Assembly (NCBI GenBank): GCA_030267565.1
Contig: BRXU01000006.1
Span: 2,406,001 to 2,470,000 of the forward strand
Length of the DNA: 64,000 nucleotides
Direction of reading: 5' to 3'
Source of the DNA: Pleodorina starrii
Lineage: Eukaryota > Chlorophyta > Chlorophyceae > Chlamydomonadales > Volvocaceae
The position numbers and the translations under genes were made by a program. Each line of letters begins with the position of its first letter. Position 1 is the first letter of the stretch. Shown piece after piece: positions 44,724 to 56,783 of this stretch. The notes beneath the pieces were generated by a model. It ran no database searches. It saw nothing but the letters and a program-made list of their open reading frames with translations, and was not told the origin of the DNA.

Positions 44724-46357
44724 CCTAAGAGCGCCCCCCCCCAGTCGTCTGGACCCAGGGCAATTTCCCTGACAAGCTGCGTCATCGCCACGGCTTTACC
44801 TCATACCTCATACCTAACCTGGATTTTGCTCTTCGCATGCCACCGGAGTAGAACGTTGTCCTCGAAACCCAACAGTTACCAATACTTATAGATGCCCGGT
44901 ACCAGACTACCAGTCGAGGTAGACGTCCAGTGGCTGCGCCAAACCAACCGCGACGGCGCCCCAAGCGACCCCGTATCGGAGTAGCTCACGAAGCCGGAGC
45001 CCCAACGCCGCCAGGCGTTATAGACGTAGTGAACGTAGTAGGCTGAAGTTGTATAAACAACCCAAGACTTTGTAAAACATCGTTCAACACAACTTGTCCT
45101 TAACTATATAAGGTAGAAAGATCTGTGGGCCCCATTAAGTCACGACACGTCAGTACACTAATTGTGAACTTTAAAATAGTGAACTAATTCAACGTACGCG
45201 GCAAGGTGTAGCGCGAAGCAGAAGACTCAGGACAGGACGGTGGGGGGAATGTGAGGAGTTGGGGTGCGCTAGTGCAACACCAAACCCGCAATCGCCTACA
45301 TCTCACACAGCGGTCTTGACTTTGGCTTGCGTGCCATGCCATGTAGCCAGCCCGCTCAGCCTGGTTGGCTCCGCTGACAGCTCCCGCCCCGGACATTCGG
45401 AAACGCAACGGCGAACTCCAATCAGGTGACTTGCGGACCAGACAAGGACGCGGCCCCGGGACCTATAAAACTGACCATCCAGCCGGGCAGATGCCTGATG
45501 TGACAGAACATTGGGTGTCGCAAACCCGTTCAGCTCATCACAAGCCCACCGCCCCGCTCGCAACCCAAACTTTGCAACCCAAACTTTGCAACCTGCAAGA
45601 TAATCTCAACATCCGCCAAAGGACCACCCCCCGGGAAGGACAAGCCCCCCTAGCTTAAAACAAGGGCTCTTGTCGGGGGGCCGCACAGCGAGCAGGTTCG
45701 TCCTGCATACCATCCGACTGCCGAAAGCCATCTCAGGATAGAAATCAACATCATCAACGAGCAACCCCAATTTCCCGTTGGGGGTACGCCTGAGTACGCC
45801 CAACAGGGGGCATGAGCTTTGGCCCCACTCCGACCCGAAGACGAAACCCAGCCGGTTGGTGGGTGTGTAAGAAATCTGCCTCACGCGCTGCACGGGGGTC
45901 GCCCCGTGCTTCGTTTGCCAACCAGCGGACGGACAATCGTGGCCCGCCACGCTAGCCCCAGCATGATGGCCCGTGAGCCGGACCGTTAAAAGCCGACCCG
46001 TCTGAGCCCCGACCCCTATGTAAAACCATTAAAACCCAAATCACCATGACAAGTTTAACAACGCGCATCACTCCGCTGCCGTTAGCTCGCGCGCTGCGTG
46101 TTTCCATCCTCACCTGCGCGCATGTTTATGGACACACATGTGCTCACTACACCCACACTGATGTATTCGGACGAGTCATTTCGGCGGATGAACCGGCCAA
46201 AAAGCTGTTAGCTGGATGTCTCCTCGACGCAAAGTCGCGGCGCACCACCGCCGTCCCCCCACTCACCCGAACTCCCGCTCAGTCGCCCGCACTCCTGCAT
46301 TGATTTTCCCGCCCTCGCCTTCCCTTCAACCAAATGCCACTGCATACATAACCGTAA
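44724..46357. other. End of unit A, spacer, and left part of unit B
   Basis: No gene was recognised. Unit A similarity ends near 44835. A spacer of about 590 bp without recognised content follows. Unit B begins near 45428 and its first 900 bp are the 3' flank of gene B. A short direct duplication of ACCCAAACTTTGCA occurs near 45565-45592. Confidence 0.45.
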
Positions 46358-49134
46358 CTAGTCGCTCCTGATTATCAGCTCGGCCGGGTGGGGCCGCCGC
46401 CTGCGCAGCTCTACGTCCGCCGCCATCACCGCCTGCCGCAACCATTCCTCTTCGATACCATCGTCGCAAAAGACGACAAGCTCCTCGAGTCGAGGTAACG
46501 GCAGCGCTGCCGCCTGGCTGTCATAAAGCGCCTCCACGCAGCCGTCAGCCCCATAGCCGCCTTCCAGCCAGCCGGCGGTGCGCGGCGCGGGCGCACTGAG
46601 GCCCAGAAACGCGGCCTCGATGGTGTCCTGATCGGGGTTCCACTCCCAGTCGTCCGTGGCGATCGTGAGCAACTCCACCGACGCCAGACCTCCCAAGAGC
46701 GGCAGTGATGTCGGGCTGTAGCGGCAGCCGCGGAGGTCCAAATCCTGCATGGTGCGAGCAGTGTGGCGGCGGGCAGGGCGAGCGTTGGGTGGCCGAAACA
46801 AAGGCGGCGCTCCAGCGGGCGAAAGACCAGCAGGCCACGGGCTGTCATTTAATCCACCCGCGCCAAGTAGACAGCCGCTAAGAGTTACGCCGCTGGTTGA
46901 ACAGGTGTCGAGGGTAACGGGCAGCAGTCGCCCGGAAGGCAGGGAGGCGCCGCACCCTGGCTAGATGCTCAACTCCGTCTAGCGCCGCCCGGCTGCCTGC
47001 GCACCTTGAGCCCCGCCATGCATCTCGTCATGCCCAGCATGTCACGGGGGGACAAGGCAAAGCCCCACAGCTCCAACTCCGACGGCCGCAGCTCTGACAT
47101 CATCGCACCCAGCCAGCTCCCACAGTGGGTACCGTCGCCCGGCGCCGCGGCGCCAGCGGCTGCCGCAGCGGCCGGGTCAGGCGGCCGAGCGCGGGGCTCT
47201 TGAGAGCCAAACACCCGGAGGCACAGATCGCACGAATCCGAGCCCGGCGTCATGAGCTTGAAGGAGCTCGTGAGGTTGGTGACCGCTGGGTGCACCCTCG
47301 CGATGCCCTCGGCCGTCAGCCGCCGCTCATCGTCCAGATCGCTGAGGCTGAACTCCAGAGACCAGCACGGCTGGTCGCCGCGGGACACGAGTCCTGGCGC
47401 CTCCCAGCTGATGAGGGGCGCGCCCGCAGCGGCTGCAGCGGGGGAACGCCTCAGCGACGCCGCGACTCGCATGGACAGGGGCGCATACACCTTGAGCTGC
47501 TCCAGCAGCGGCGGCAGGTCGTACACCGGCGTCCGCTGCTGCTGGTTGTCATGCGCTTGCTGCGGCAGCGGTGGCGGCAGCACAATGGCCCCCACGCGCA
47601 GGTACGTCAGCGCCGTCAGCGGTGCCAGGTCCGCAGCGAAAATCCGGGCGCGGGTGCGCAGCTCGCGTAGCTGTGGCATACACCGGACAGCCGCCGCCAG
47701 CGCGCGCGACTCCGCATCCACAGCCGCCAGCAGCCGTGCCGCCTCCTCGGCCCGCCCCCCGGCACGCAGCTCCTCGGCTACCTCTGCCACATCACTGTCG
47801 TCTTCGGGGTCACGGAAATCCATGTTAGGGTGTGGGACGTGATTCAGGCAGTGCAGGCCGACTTCCAGGCTGGTGAGGGCCGTGAGGGCGGACAGGCAGG
47901 ACTCCAGGGAGGCGGCGCGCGCTCGCCGCTCCTCCGAGCTTGCGGCCGGTTGGGCGCCTCCGGTCAAGGTAAGGGCGCGGAGGCTTGTCATTGAGGAGAG
48001 TGTCCGCAACAGCGACGTCTCGGCTGCGAGTGCACGGCGTTGAGAAGCAGGGCCACAGCCGAGATTACTGTCAAAGACGTACGACCGAAGATGTGGATCA
48101 CGTGAAAGAGGCATGACATGGCGGCCCAATCTGACCCAATCACACCCAAAGGGGCTTGCCACTGTCAACTTCCTAACGCAAGCCATCTTCACACCAGGTG
48201 GAGCTCGTCGCTGTTCGTTGCGTGGCGTAGCACCAACAGCCACCAATGCGGCCTGACATTCAGGGAAGGTCACACGCAAGGGGTACCAATACGAATCTGC
48301 CTAGTCATCGTTCAGGAGGGCCCACCTGCCAAGGCAGACTCGGGTGTCGCTGTGCGCCAGTAGTTGCAAACAGTCAGCTGGGTCAGAGCCGTACAGTGCA
48401 ACAAGGGTTCCAGCGCATCGGCGGGCCAGTGGCCGACGCTATGGACACTGATGCGAAGCCCCTTCAGCTTGGGCCCCACCAGCTGCAGCAACACTTGCGC
48501 CGCAGCAGCGGTCCCCGAACTGGCTGGCACACTTAAGGACACATCCGACAGCTTAGGCAGCCCACGAGCGACTTCACGAGCAACGGAGCTTGTGAACTGC
48601 GAGTCCGTGCAGATGCGAATGCGCTCGATCGTGTCCGCGCAGGACAAGCTCTGTAGGAAAGCCAGCCTGCGACGGCGACGGGGAGGGCGCGGGCGGATAT
48701 GGGAACCGGCAGGCAAACACATGACCAGACATGACCAAATGCCAGCGGAGAAAGGACTTCCAAGTTTGCCATAATTGCCGTGTCGGAATCGAGGCCCACA
48801 GTCCAGCAGCTTACGTTACGTCTTCCGATTTCGCAGCCTCTACTATTGCCACCTTCGTTGGTCGGCAGCCGCGCGCCAAAGCTCCCCGAACCATTTTTGA
48901 AACCTCTTCTGCAGATGGAAACTCAGATGGCTGGAGCTGGGCACGCGAGCGCCCTAGGCAGATGGATGAGGCGGCGTGGTCGTGGATATCTCGAAAAGCA
49001 CGGCAGGCTTGGCGCAAGCTGAGCCTTGGCTCCAGACCAAGGCATGGCTCAAGAAACAACAACCTTAAGGCTTGAACAAGATTCACAGGCACGGGCCCTG
49101 GGTGTGCTATTTTAGCGGTGTCTGGGCAATCCAT
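46358..49134 (-). CDS. F-box-like / leucine-rich protein, paralogue B, 4 exons
   Basis: Predicted 688 aa. Exons 49134-48815, 48666-48326, 48023-47005 and 46744-46358 reproduce the exon lengths of paralogue A for exons 1-3 (320, 341, 1019 nt); exon 4 is 9 nt shorter. The F-box-like N-terminus reads VNLVQALRLLFLEPCLGLEP then RLSLRQACRAFRDIHDH. Changes relative to A are mostly scattered substitutions. No frameshift or premature stop was seen, so both copies look functional. An F-box/LRR ubiquitin-ligase adaptor role is inferred only from the N-terminal pattern and the leucine repeats. It could instead be a pure LRR-type family specific to these algae. Confidence 0.8.
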
Positions 49135-49820
49135 CTTCTCAAAATCGGCTTTGTGGATTTCTAGATTACTGCAGCATGGGTCCTATTCTCCGCCAAAAGG
49201 TATTATCCCAAAATTTAGGAATTGACAAGTTGCCCACAATAGAACGCTCGGCGGTTCCGGAGCTCCATTTATCACCGGCAGATTGCCGACCAAGGTGACC
49301 CTGCCGTAGAATGGGGTAATTCGTGCAGGGGGGAATTTGCGCAAATTCGCACAACTTCACACGAATTCAATATATTCAATTCTGTTCCATTGCCAATATA
49401 CTTACGTTCTACTTAAATCATTTTCAATGTTGTAAATAGCTCCTAAAATTTCAGCAACTTTAGGCGCCGCTCGCACACAAAGTTCCGTCTTGACAGCCCT
49501 CAGAATTTGCCACTAACATTATTTGTTATAGGCAGCATGATCGCATTGAGCGAGGTTTCCGGCTATAGCGCGAAATCTGAACTCCTGACAGACATGTCAA
49601 AATGCCTTGTTTCTAAGGGTTCCCTAGCGTCATTCTGTGAAACAACAACTTATTCTCAGCCAAGAATCAAAGAGTTTGAGCGCTAGATCAACAGTGGGGT
49701 TCGGCGCCTCCACACGCAGGAGCGCCTGCACGCAGACCCGGAGCGCCTGCACAGCCCCCTCGCCGTTGCAACCCTTCCGCGCTGCAGCAGCTGTCCGGCC
49801 CCCTCCCCGATCTCCTGCAC

Positions 49821-50200
49821 TGCCGGGGCGGCGCACCGTCCGCAGGAGACGGTGCCGCGCTGCAGCAGCTGTTCGGCCCCCTCTGCGCTGCAGCTGCTGC
49901 TCTCCTGCCCTGCCGGGGCGGCGCACCGTCCGCAGGAGACGGTGCCGCGCTGCAGCAGCTGTTCGGCCCCCTCTGCGCTGCAGCTGCTGCTCTCCTGCCC
50001 TGCTGGGGCGGCGCACCGTCCGCAGGAGACGGTGCCGCGCTGCAGCAGCTGTCCGGCCCCCTCTGCGCTGCAGCTGCTGCTCTCCTGCCCTGCTGGGGCG
50101 GCGCACCGTCCGCAGGAGACGGTGCCGCGCTGCAGCAGCTGTCCGGCCCCCTCTGCGCTGCGGCTGCTGTCCTCCTCTGCTCTCCTGCACTGCCGGGGCG
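49821..50200. repeat. 90-bp minisatellite, about four units
   Basis: CGCAGGAGAC recurs at 49841, 49931, 50021 and 50111, exactly 90 bp apart, and each unit starts TGCYGGGGCGGCGC. The unit is rich in CTGCAGCAGCTG palindromes, and a partial, longer last unit ends the array. As 90 is a multiple of three, frames stay open on both strands; I do not consider them genes. Confidence 0.93.
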
Positions 50201-50255
50201 CCGCGCTGCTGCTCCACAGACCCTAAAACCCTGCACTGCTGCTCCCGTGCCCGTT

Positions 50256-50311
50256 TTCCCCGAGCCCCCTGTTCCCCGAGCCCCCTATGCCCCGAGCCCC
50301 CTGTGCCCCGA
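50256..50311. repeat. Short tandem repeat of a 15-bp CCCCGAGCCCCCTGT-like unit
   Basis: Three to four imperfect copies lie just right of the 90-bp minisatellite and inside the same insertion. Confidence 0.7.
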
Positions 50312-51552
50312 AGGCATACGCCTCCGAGGGCGTACGCCTCCACATCTACGCCTCGTGTTTGTGTTTTGTAATTTGGACAGCAATGAACGAACTCGAAGTT
50401 GTGGTTTGACTGGGGTACAAATTCGGCAAGTCCTTACAATGAAATCCCACAGAACACCAGCAACATCATCTAGGGGATTTGTTGCAGTCTCACTTGTAGA
50501 CAGTACGTGCGCGGGTATGGGTGTGGGCGCGTTATCCGCCCTTGCCGAAGGGGGGGGCGGTGGGTGGGTGTCAACCTTCGTACTCGCCGGTTTCACTGCC
50601 GGGCGTTAACCGGGCCCGCCAGTAAATTCGCCTTGATTCCTTCTTTCTGATTGTATACCCTGCTTGTAAGGAAGTTCAGGCTGGTAACAAAATATCCTTC
50701 CAACGCGATCTTGCCCCGACTTTGCACAAATTTGCAAGGCTTTTTACGCCGTAGGTTCCAAAAATTTCGCGGCCTTCGGCCGCGCAGTTTACCCATTCCC
50801 CATTCTAGGTAATTAACGGTCTTTGGATCACCCCATAATTTGCGCAATTTGCCGACCAAGGCAGCAGCTTGGCAGTATGGGAGACGTCGTGTCAGCAGTT
50901 CACTCACGAGGGCCTTAGCGATAGCGCTCCTGGTGAGCGTTCGTGCATTCTCGTTAGGGTTGCCCAGTATTGTAGTCGTAAAACTTATCCAATACCAGAG
51001 CGGATTCCTTTTGCTCAGGCCCATTTCGTTGCGCCTGAGTGACCGCAGTCGTTCGAGCTTTAGCTGGAGTTGCAGAGGACAGTTTACTTGTGCGCGTAGC
51101 GAGATTCTCCCCTGGCCGTTCGTGCCTGCACCGTGTTGCCGTACCCTGCCGTATGGGGGTCCGCATGCTGTTCCGGGGCTGTGCGCTACTCGGCTGACAC
51201 GGTAAAAAAAGTCTTGTGAACAATGAGCACTAGTTGTGCCCGTGGCACCATCTCGTCGCTGTAAGCCTACGGCCATGCGTGCCGTGCCCCCAGTGTGCCG
51301 TGCCGTGCCCCCATTGCATAAGAGCAAACCCACAGACCGGTATTACAGGAAATTTCCCGGACTAGCAGGGACTAGGTGCCCTAATAGCCCCCTGTGCCAT
51401 GCATGCCGTGCCGTGCCCCCTTCGCCTAGGAGGCCCCCCCAGATAGGTATTAAGGATGCGAGAGTTACAGGTATTAAGGGGTATCACAGAGAATTTCCCT
51501 GACCAGGTACGTTATCGCCACGGCTTTACTCATATTCAACATGGATTTTGCT

Positions 51553-54092
51553 GTGACGTGATGTCAGATTCCTCGCTGGAATCTGGAAAGGGTGGGGCCC
51601 GCTGCATCAGTACAGATGGGCGCATTCCTCCCAGATGGCACCTGATGGCAGGAACCGATGCAGCCGCTGCGGGCTGAGCATCGGCCGGCCGCATGCATCA
51701 TGAGTCGCGTGCACGCGCGTCTGGTGGTATCAAGTACTGGGAATTCAAAATCACCGGGTGTGCGGGAGCGCAGCGGGGATGTACGCCTGTTAGACGGTCC
51801 GCTCGCCACTCGTATGTCGCAAACACGCAAGTTGCTTCGTTCGCGCTGGATGTAGTTGCCGTGTGAACATAGGTTCTCATCGGGGCTCGTGTAGCGTAGC
51901 TTGAAAGAACCCAAATCGGTAATGCGTGCAGAGCCCGCAAGTCGGGCGAATTCGCCGCTCAGATCAGGCTCAGATGCTCGTGGACGCAAGTAAACGCCGG
52001 CTCCGTATGTGAGCATGTACGAGGCCACGAGCTTTCAAGCAATGCCCCTGAATGCTTAAAAAGATACTGGAACGGTACCGAGCGCGATGGACGAGGAGCT
52101 GCAGAGTTGCACTGATGACCGCGGCCAGCGGTCAAGCGCTGGTCGCGGAAAGAATTCACCATACCCGCAGAGAGCATCAATGAGTAAAGGTAAGGTAAGG
52201 TCTACCGTATTGACTCGAGTCAGTCTGGGGCCGAGCCCAAGATACGTTCGCCGACTGCAGACATACGGCCGAGCGGCAGACAGACAGGGTGGTCACACCC
52301 AACGCCAGCGGGCGTCACCCCTCGAAGCTGCTCCACCGCTGGGGCTCCACCCAATTTTGTCCAGGATGTGCGTACCAGTGCGTATCACCGCACTCGCTCA
52401 CTTCACCATGGGCTCGTCACGGGCTTAGCACTCCAAAGTCTACCCCGTGCGTGCGGACCCTCCAATACACCTTGCATGTATCCAAGCCGCAAGGAACGCG
52501 CGAACCCGCAGAAATGCACTCCGGGCCCAGCCGTCTCGCATCTTATCACGGAACAGGGACGGAACCTGTCACCCACATGGTCAGCGTGCCATTCAGCGAT
52601 TCTATGGAGCAATCTAGATTACTTTTTAGTATTAAGATCGTGCGGGTGTCACGACACACTGCGTCTCTGGCGCATCGGGTTGGGCGCGCTGTATGGAATC
52701 ATGCGGCCTGGGAAACTGCAATCGTATTGCAGACTGTTGTTTAGGCGCGCAGGGATTGTTTAGGCACGCGGGCGCCCGGCACGCGCTGCGTCGATAACGT
52801 GGGGTAAACACGCGCTGTAACAGTACCAAACGAACGCATCGAGGGAGAAAGCATGTTGCGCCAGTCGAGGGCGACATCACGCGGGATCAGGAAACGCCAT
52901 ACAAGGGGAAGGGGTCTGGGCAGGGGCAGCCCTCCCCCCAGCGTCGTCCGCCCTATACGTGGATAACCCCCACAGCGTCACACGATTTCCGTAAGCTGAA
53001 GTATCGGTGAATCCCTCAAGTGGGAAGGCCATTACTTGCTGCATAATATACCGCAAGTAATGCGGCGTGATAGATTACGGGTCCCGAAAAACAATAAAAA
53101 TCACTGGTGCCATCACGTCAACGTCAGCTGGCTACACCACGAACACAGAGCCAATAGTTGCCCCAACGCCCACGTCAGCAGTCAACCTACTTGAGCCTAC
53201 GCATTGACCAACAAATGGCAACCCTTTCACAATCGGGCGAAGGCACCCGCGGACCGCCGCCCAGCCAAGCCCAAAATAAACGAGCGCTTTACGTACAGCC
53301 ACATATACTATGGAAGTTCAGGCACAGCGCCCCGCACACTCACCAAACAACGCAAGTGGCCACCGAGGCCCTGCGAGCCCACCTAAGCTCAAAAACATCG
53401 ACCTCGACGTGCGTGGAAGGTTGTTCCTCGGGCCTGGTTTTGGGCAGCCACCACTGCCGGCCCAAGTGCGCCCACCCGCCCTGATTCCAGTGCGCCCTGA
53501 TTCGTACCACATGTGGCGAGTGGTGCAGCCGCAGCTGGTGGCGGCTGCGTGCCTCCTGCCTCAGCGACATGCGGAGTGAGAAGCCGCCCGCCCGCCACCG
53601 CATCCGTGCTCTTTAAGACATGCGTTTGTTTTCGCCAACAACCCCCCGGACAAAAAACCTGTTCCCTCCGGCCCACGGTCCAGCTCACTACCCAGGTTCC
53701 TGTTCTGGACATGCAGGCCCAAAGCGCCCCAACCTGGCGTGCACGCACGTGCTGCGCTTGGGAACCACCGTGCTCCCCAGACCGACCCCAGGGTCCACCT
53801 CCGATACCCCATTTCGCCGCTCTCTCGCCGAATGCGAATCCTGCAGCACTTCAGCGCCGCCCGTGGGATCTGTCAGCGCACAGAATAGTCCACGTACCTA
53901 AACATGACAAGGTATCAGTTGCTCGGTTGCCATCCGGCATCGCGCCTTATTCAGTCCTTCGCAACGCAACCACGACAGCATATACCTGAGGCACGCGCAC
54001 GGGTGCAGCGATCGGCTAGCTGCCGGGACGCGCCGCCCTTGCACCCCAGTGCCCCAGCGCCGCGGGCGCCAATGACTGACGCGCTGCACCAC
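51553..54092. other. Gene-poor spacer between unit B and paralogue C
   Basis: About 2.5 kb with no recognised gene. Several open frames (for example minus 52028-51564 and plus 53513-53989) start at non-ATG codons or have no family resemblance. No retrotransposon motif, tRNA or splice-linked exon series was found. Confidence 0.4.
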
Positions 54093-56783
54093 TCAATCCA
54101 AGACATCCAAACCCTGCTCAATGGCGTCCGAATCCGTGTACACGATCAGAACCGCGGGATTTGGCCGGCGCCTGCCCAGCTCCGAGTTTACCACCGCCAA
54201 CTCCTGGCGTAGCCAGTGTTGCGTAACACCCTCAATGGCGTCTATGGACAGTCGCTTGAGCCGCGGCAACGGCAGCGCATCCTCTTCCTCGTACAGGCCG
54301 TCCACATCCGAGTCTTCCTTGATCCAGCGGCCCGACCGGACGGTCGGTGCTGTCAGTGCCAGGAACGCCGCCCGCAGTGCATCCGTCGAGCTCGCGGCCT
54401 CCCAGTCAAACCCAGTCCAATCTTCAAATGATAGCGTCAGCGACTCCAGCGCCGCCAGCCCGCCCAGGAGCGGCAGGGAGGACAAGCTATAGCTGCAGCC
54501 GCGGAGGTCGAGAGCCTGTGGGGTTGGTCCACAACCAAAGGACGGATGGAAGGCGGGCTTCAGGGCGGCGCGCATGGCTGGCCTTATCAGCACGCGGCAT
54601 CGGCAACTGTGACACCCAAGAGTTAATGGACTCCACAATCCGACTGATTTAGGCTGGTGCGGACAAGCTATATTGTTGCGCTCAATCAGCTGATCCTAAA
54701 GAATAGTTGACAGAACATGCAGATGGACCTGCCGTATGCCTTTGAAAACGAGCCACTCAGCGGCCGCAGGCGCCTCTGCGCAGATTCATCCTCTTACCCT
54801 GAGACCCGCACTGCACCGCGCGATGCCCAGCATGTCTCGAGCCGAAAACTCAAAGCCGCGCAGACGCAGCTCCTCGGGCTGCAACTCCAACACCATTGAG
54901 CCCAGCCAGCTGCCGCAGTGGGTCCCATCGCCGCCACCAGCCACCGCCGCAGCTGCGGTTCCTTGGGTAGCCACAAGCGCAGCCCCAGCCGCAGAAGACG
55001 GGGGCCCGACATACTTCTCGGTCTGACATGTGAAGACTCGGAGGAGCAGCCCGCGCGACTTAGCGGGCGCCGCGCGCTCGAAGGAGCTCGCGAGGTTTGT
55101 GGCCGCTGGGTGCACCCTCGCGGCCGCCGCAGCCGTCAAGCGGTCCTCATCGTCCAGATCGCTGCGGCTGAACTCCAGAGACCAGAACGGCTGGTCGCCG
55201 CGCAACAGAAGTCCTGGCGCCCGCCAGCTGATGAGGGGCGCGCCCGCAGCGGCTGCAGCGGGGGAACGCCTCAGCGACGCCGCGACTCGCATGGACAGGG
55301 GCGCATACACCTTGAGCCGCTCCAGCAGCGGCGGCAGGTCGTACACCGGCGTCCGCTGCAGCTGGTTGTCATGCGCTTGCTGCGGCAGCACAATGGCCCC
55401 CACGCGCAGGTACGTCAGCGCCGTCAGCGGTGCCAGGTCCGCCGCATTCACGCGGGCGAGTGCTCGGAACTCCTTCAGCTGGGGCATGCATCGCAGGGCC
55501 GCCGCCAGCGCGCGCGACTCCGCATCGACAGCCGCCAGCAGCCGTGCCGCCTCCTCAGCCCGACCCTCGGCCTGCAGCTGCGACACCTGCACCTCCACCT
55601 CCTCTTCGTTGTTGTCGCGGAGTTGGACATCAGGGTGCTGGACGTGCTCCAGGCAGCGCACGTGAATGTCGAGGCTGGTGAGCCCTGTCAATGAAGACAG
55701 ACAGGACTCCAGGGCGGCGGCGCGCACCTGCCGTACCGCCGTATCGGCCGGCGGGTGAACGCCTCCCCACAGGCGCAGTTCCTGGAGGCCGGTCAGCGAG
55801 GAGAGCGACCGCCGCAGCGTCGACTCGGCTGCGGGCGGGCGCACAGCGAAGAGCAGCAGGCGGCCTTCTAAGCAAGAACCGCAGTGGGAAGCATTGTGCG
55901 GCGCCCTGGCTGTGGGGCTGGAAGAACGGCCGCGGATATCGGGGAGCTTAGACGACAGCGGGTGCACCACGCCACTCACCCACCAATCCGCGTTCCACCT
56001 CCTCGTTGTCCCAGTCCATGGAAAACGACAGCTTGGTCAGGGCAGAGCACAGGGTCAGTGTCTCCAGCGCCTGTGCAGGCCATGCGGCCTTGTGGGCGCA
56101 CAGGCCGAGGCTCTTCAGCTTGGGTCCCACCAGCTGCAGCAGCAAGGCTGCTGGCGGTTGCACGTCCGCACCGTCTGGGCGGGAGGCAGAGAGGTACATG
56201 CACGCCAAGTTGGGAATGGCTGCCGAGACGGCAAGGGCCACTGCTTCCTTAAGCGGCGTTCTCGAGTGGAAGCAAAAGCTTTCGACCGAATTGGCGCCGG
56301 CCAGGCTGTCCAGTAGAGCCAACCTGCAGGGAACGTGGTGACGGGGGACGGGTTCTGGGAAGGAAAGGAGCAAGCCCGCAGGTAGTACAGCCAGTGAACA
56401 ACTTCTGACAATGAATCTATTGTCCACGGTTTCGCCACCTACATGGAATCCTCGGGGGCGGACACATCGGAGACGTCGAAAGCATGCATGTTGACTGCGA
56501 CCTCTTTGGGACGGCAGCCGCGCGTCAGAGCTCCCCGGACCGTTAAGGAAACTTCTACCGCCGTGGGAAATTTGATTGGTAGTATAGGCCCGTTCTTTCC
56601 AATTGTAATGGATTTAACTTCTTGGTCGTGAAGCTCGCGAAATACATGACAGGTCTCACGCAAGGCCAAACGCTCCTCGCGCAGAAGGTGCTTGTAAAAG
56701 ATGAGCCTCAAGGCTTGGATAAGGCCTGGTTTGATCGACCCCTCGCCCGTCGCTATTTTGACCGGTTGGTCTGGGTGCGGCAT
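54093..56783 (-). CDS. F-box-like / leucine-rich protein, paralogue C, 4 exons
   Basis: Predicted 712 aa. Exons 56783-56443, 56323-55980, 55828-54798 and 54515-54093 have the same phases (2, 1, 0) as A and B, so the gene structure is homologous. The ATG at 56783 (MPHPDQPVKIATGEG) was preferred because the upstream open frame begins with TTG. The N-terminus keeps the F-box-like pattern (LIQALRLIFYKHLLREERLA, then LRETCHVFRELHD) and the GALTRGCRP motif at the end of exon 1. Most of the protein is diverged from A/B, including the whole last exon (LDLRGCSYSLSSLPLLGGLA conserved; the rest differs). About 55140-55560, however, is nearly identical to A and B at DNA level. No inactivating change is seen. 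Confidence 0.78.

Larger units (their letters stand above)
37265..44835. repeat. Segmental duplication unit A (carries F-box/LRR-like gene A)
   Basis: Aligns by eye, in direct orientation, with 45428-51552. Shared landmarks include GACTTGCGGACCAGACAAGG at the left end, the whole gene A/B region, the AATAGAACGCTCGGCGGTTC segment upstream of the gene, the GTGGCACCA..CTCGT segment and the CATCGCCACGGCTTTAC-like right end. Removing two insertions with target duplications leaves about 4.3 kb. Boundaries are approximate. Confidence 0.85.
49296..50848. mobile_element. 1.55-kb insertion in unit B with 13-bp flanking duplication
   Basis: Flanked by TTGCCGACCAAGG at 49283-49295 and 50849-50861. Unit A continues across the corresponding point (TTTCGTTGGCAGCAGCTTGG) without it. 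The left part is AT-rich (AATTTGCGCAAATT palindrome, several TATT/AATT runs); the middle is a GC-rich 90-bp minisatellite; the right part is mixed. No protein domain was recognised. The length of the duplication suits a non-LTR retroposon, but no poly(A) or microsatellite tail abuts either side, so the class is undecided. Confidence 0.6.
45428..51552. repeat. Segmental duplication unit B (carries F-box/LRR-like gene B)
   Basis: Direct duplicate of 37265-44835. It lacks the LINE and the (CAT)n fragment present in A, and instead carries a 1.55-kb insert at 49296-50848. Without that insert it is about 4.6 kb. Gene-body identity to A is very high by eye, with all coding phases conserved. Confidence 0.85.

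Noticed and set aside
49637..50371. Long Cys/Arg/Ala-repeat frames on both strands
   Set aside because: Produced by the 90-bp minisatellite, whose unit length is divisible by three; both strands stay open equally.
51564..52028. 154-codon minus frame right of unit B
   Set aside because: Begins with GTG, has no domain or splice context, and is not shared with unit A.
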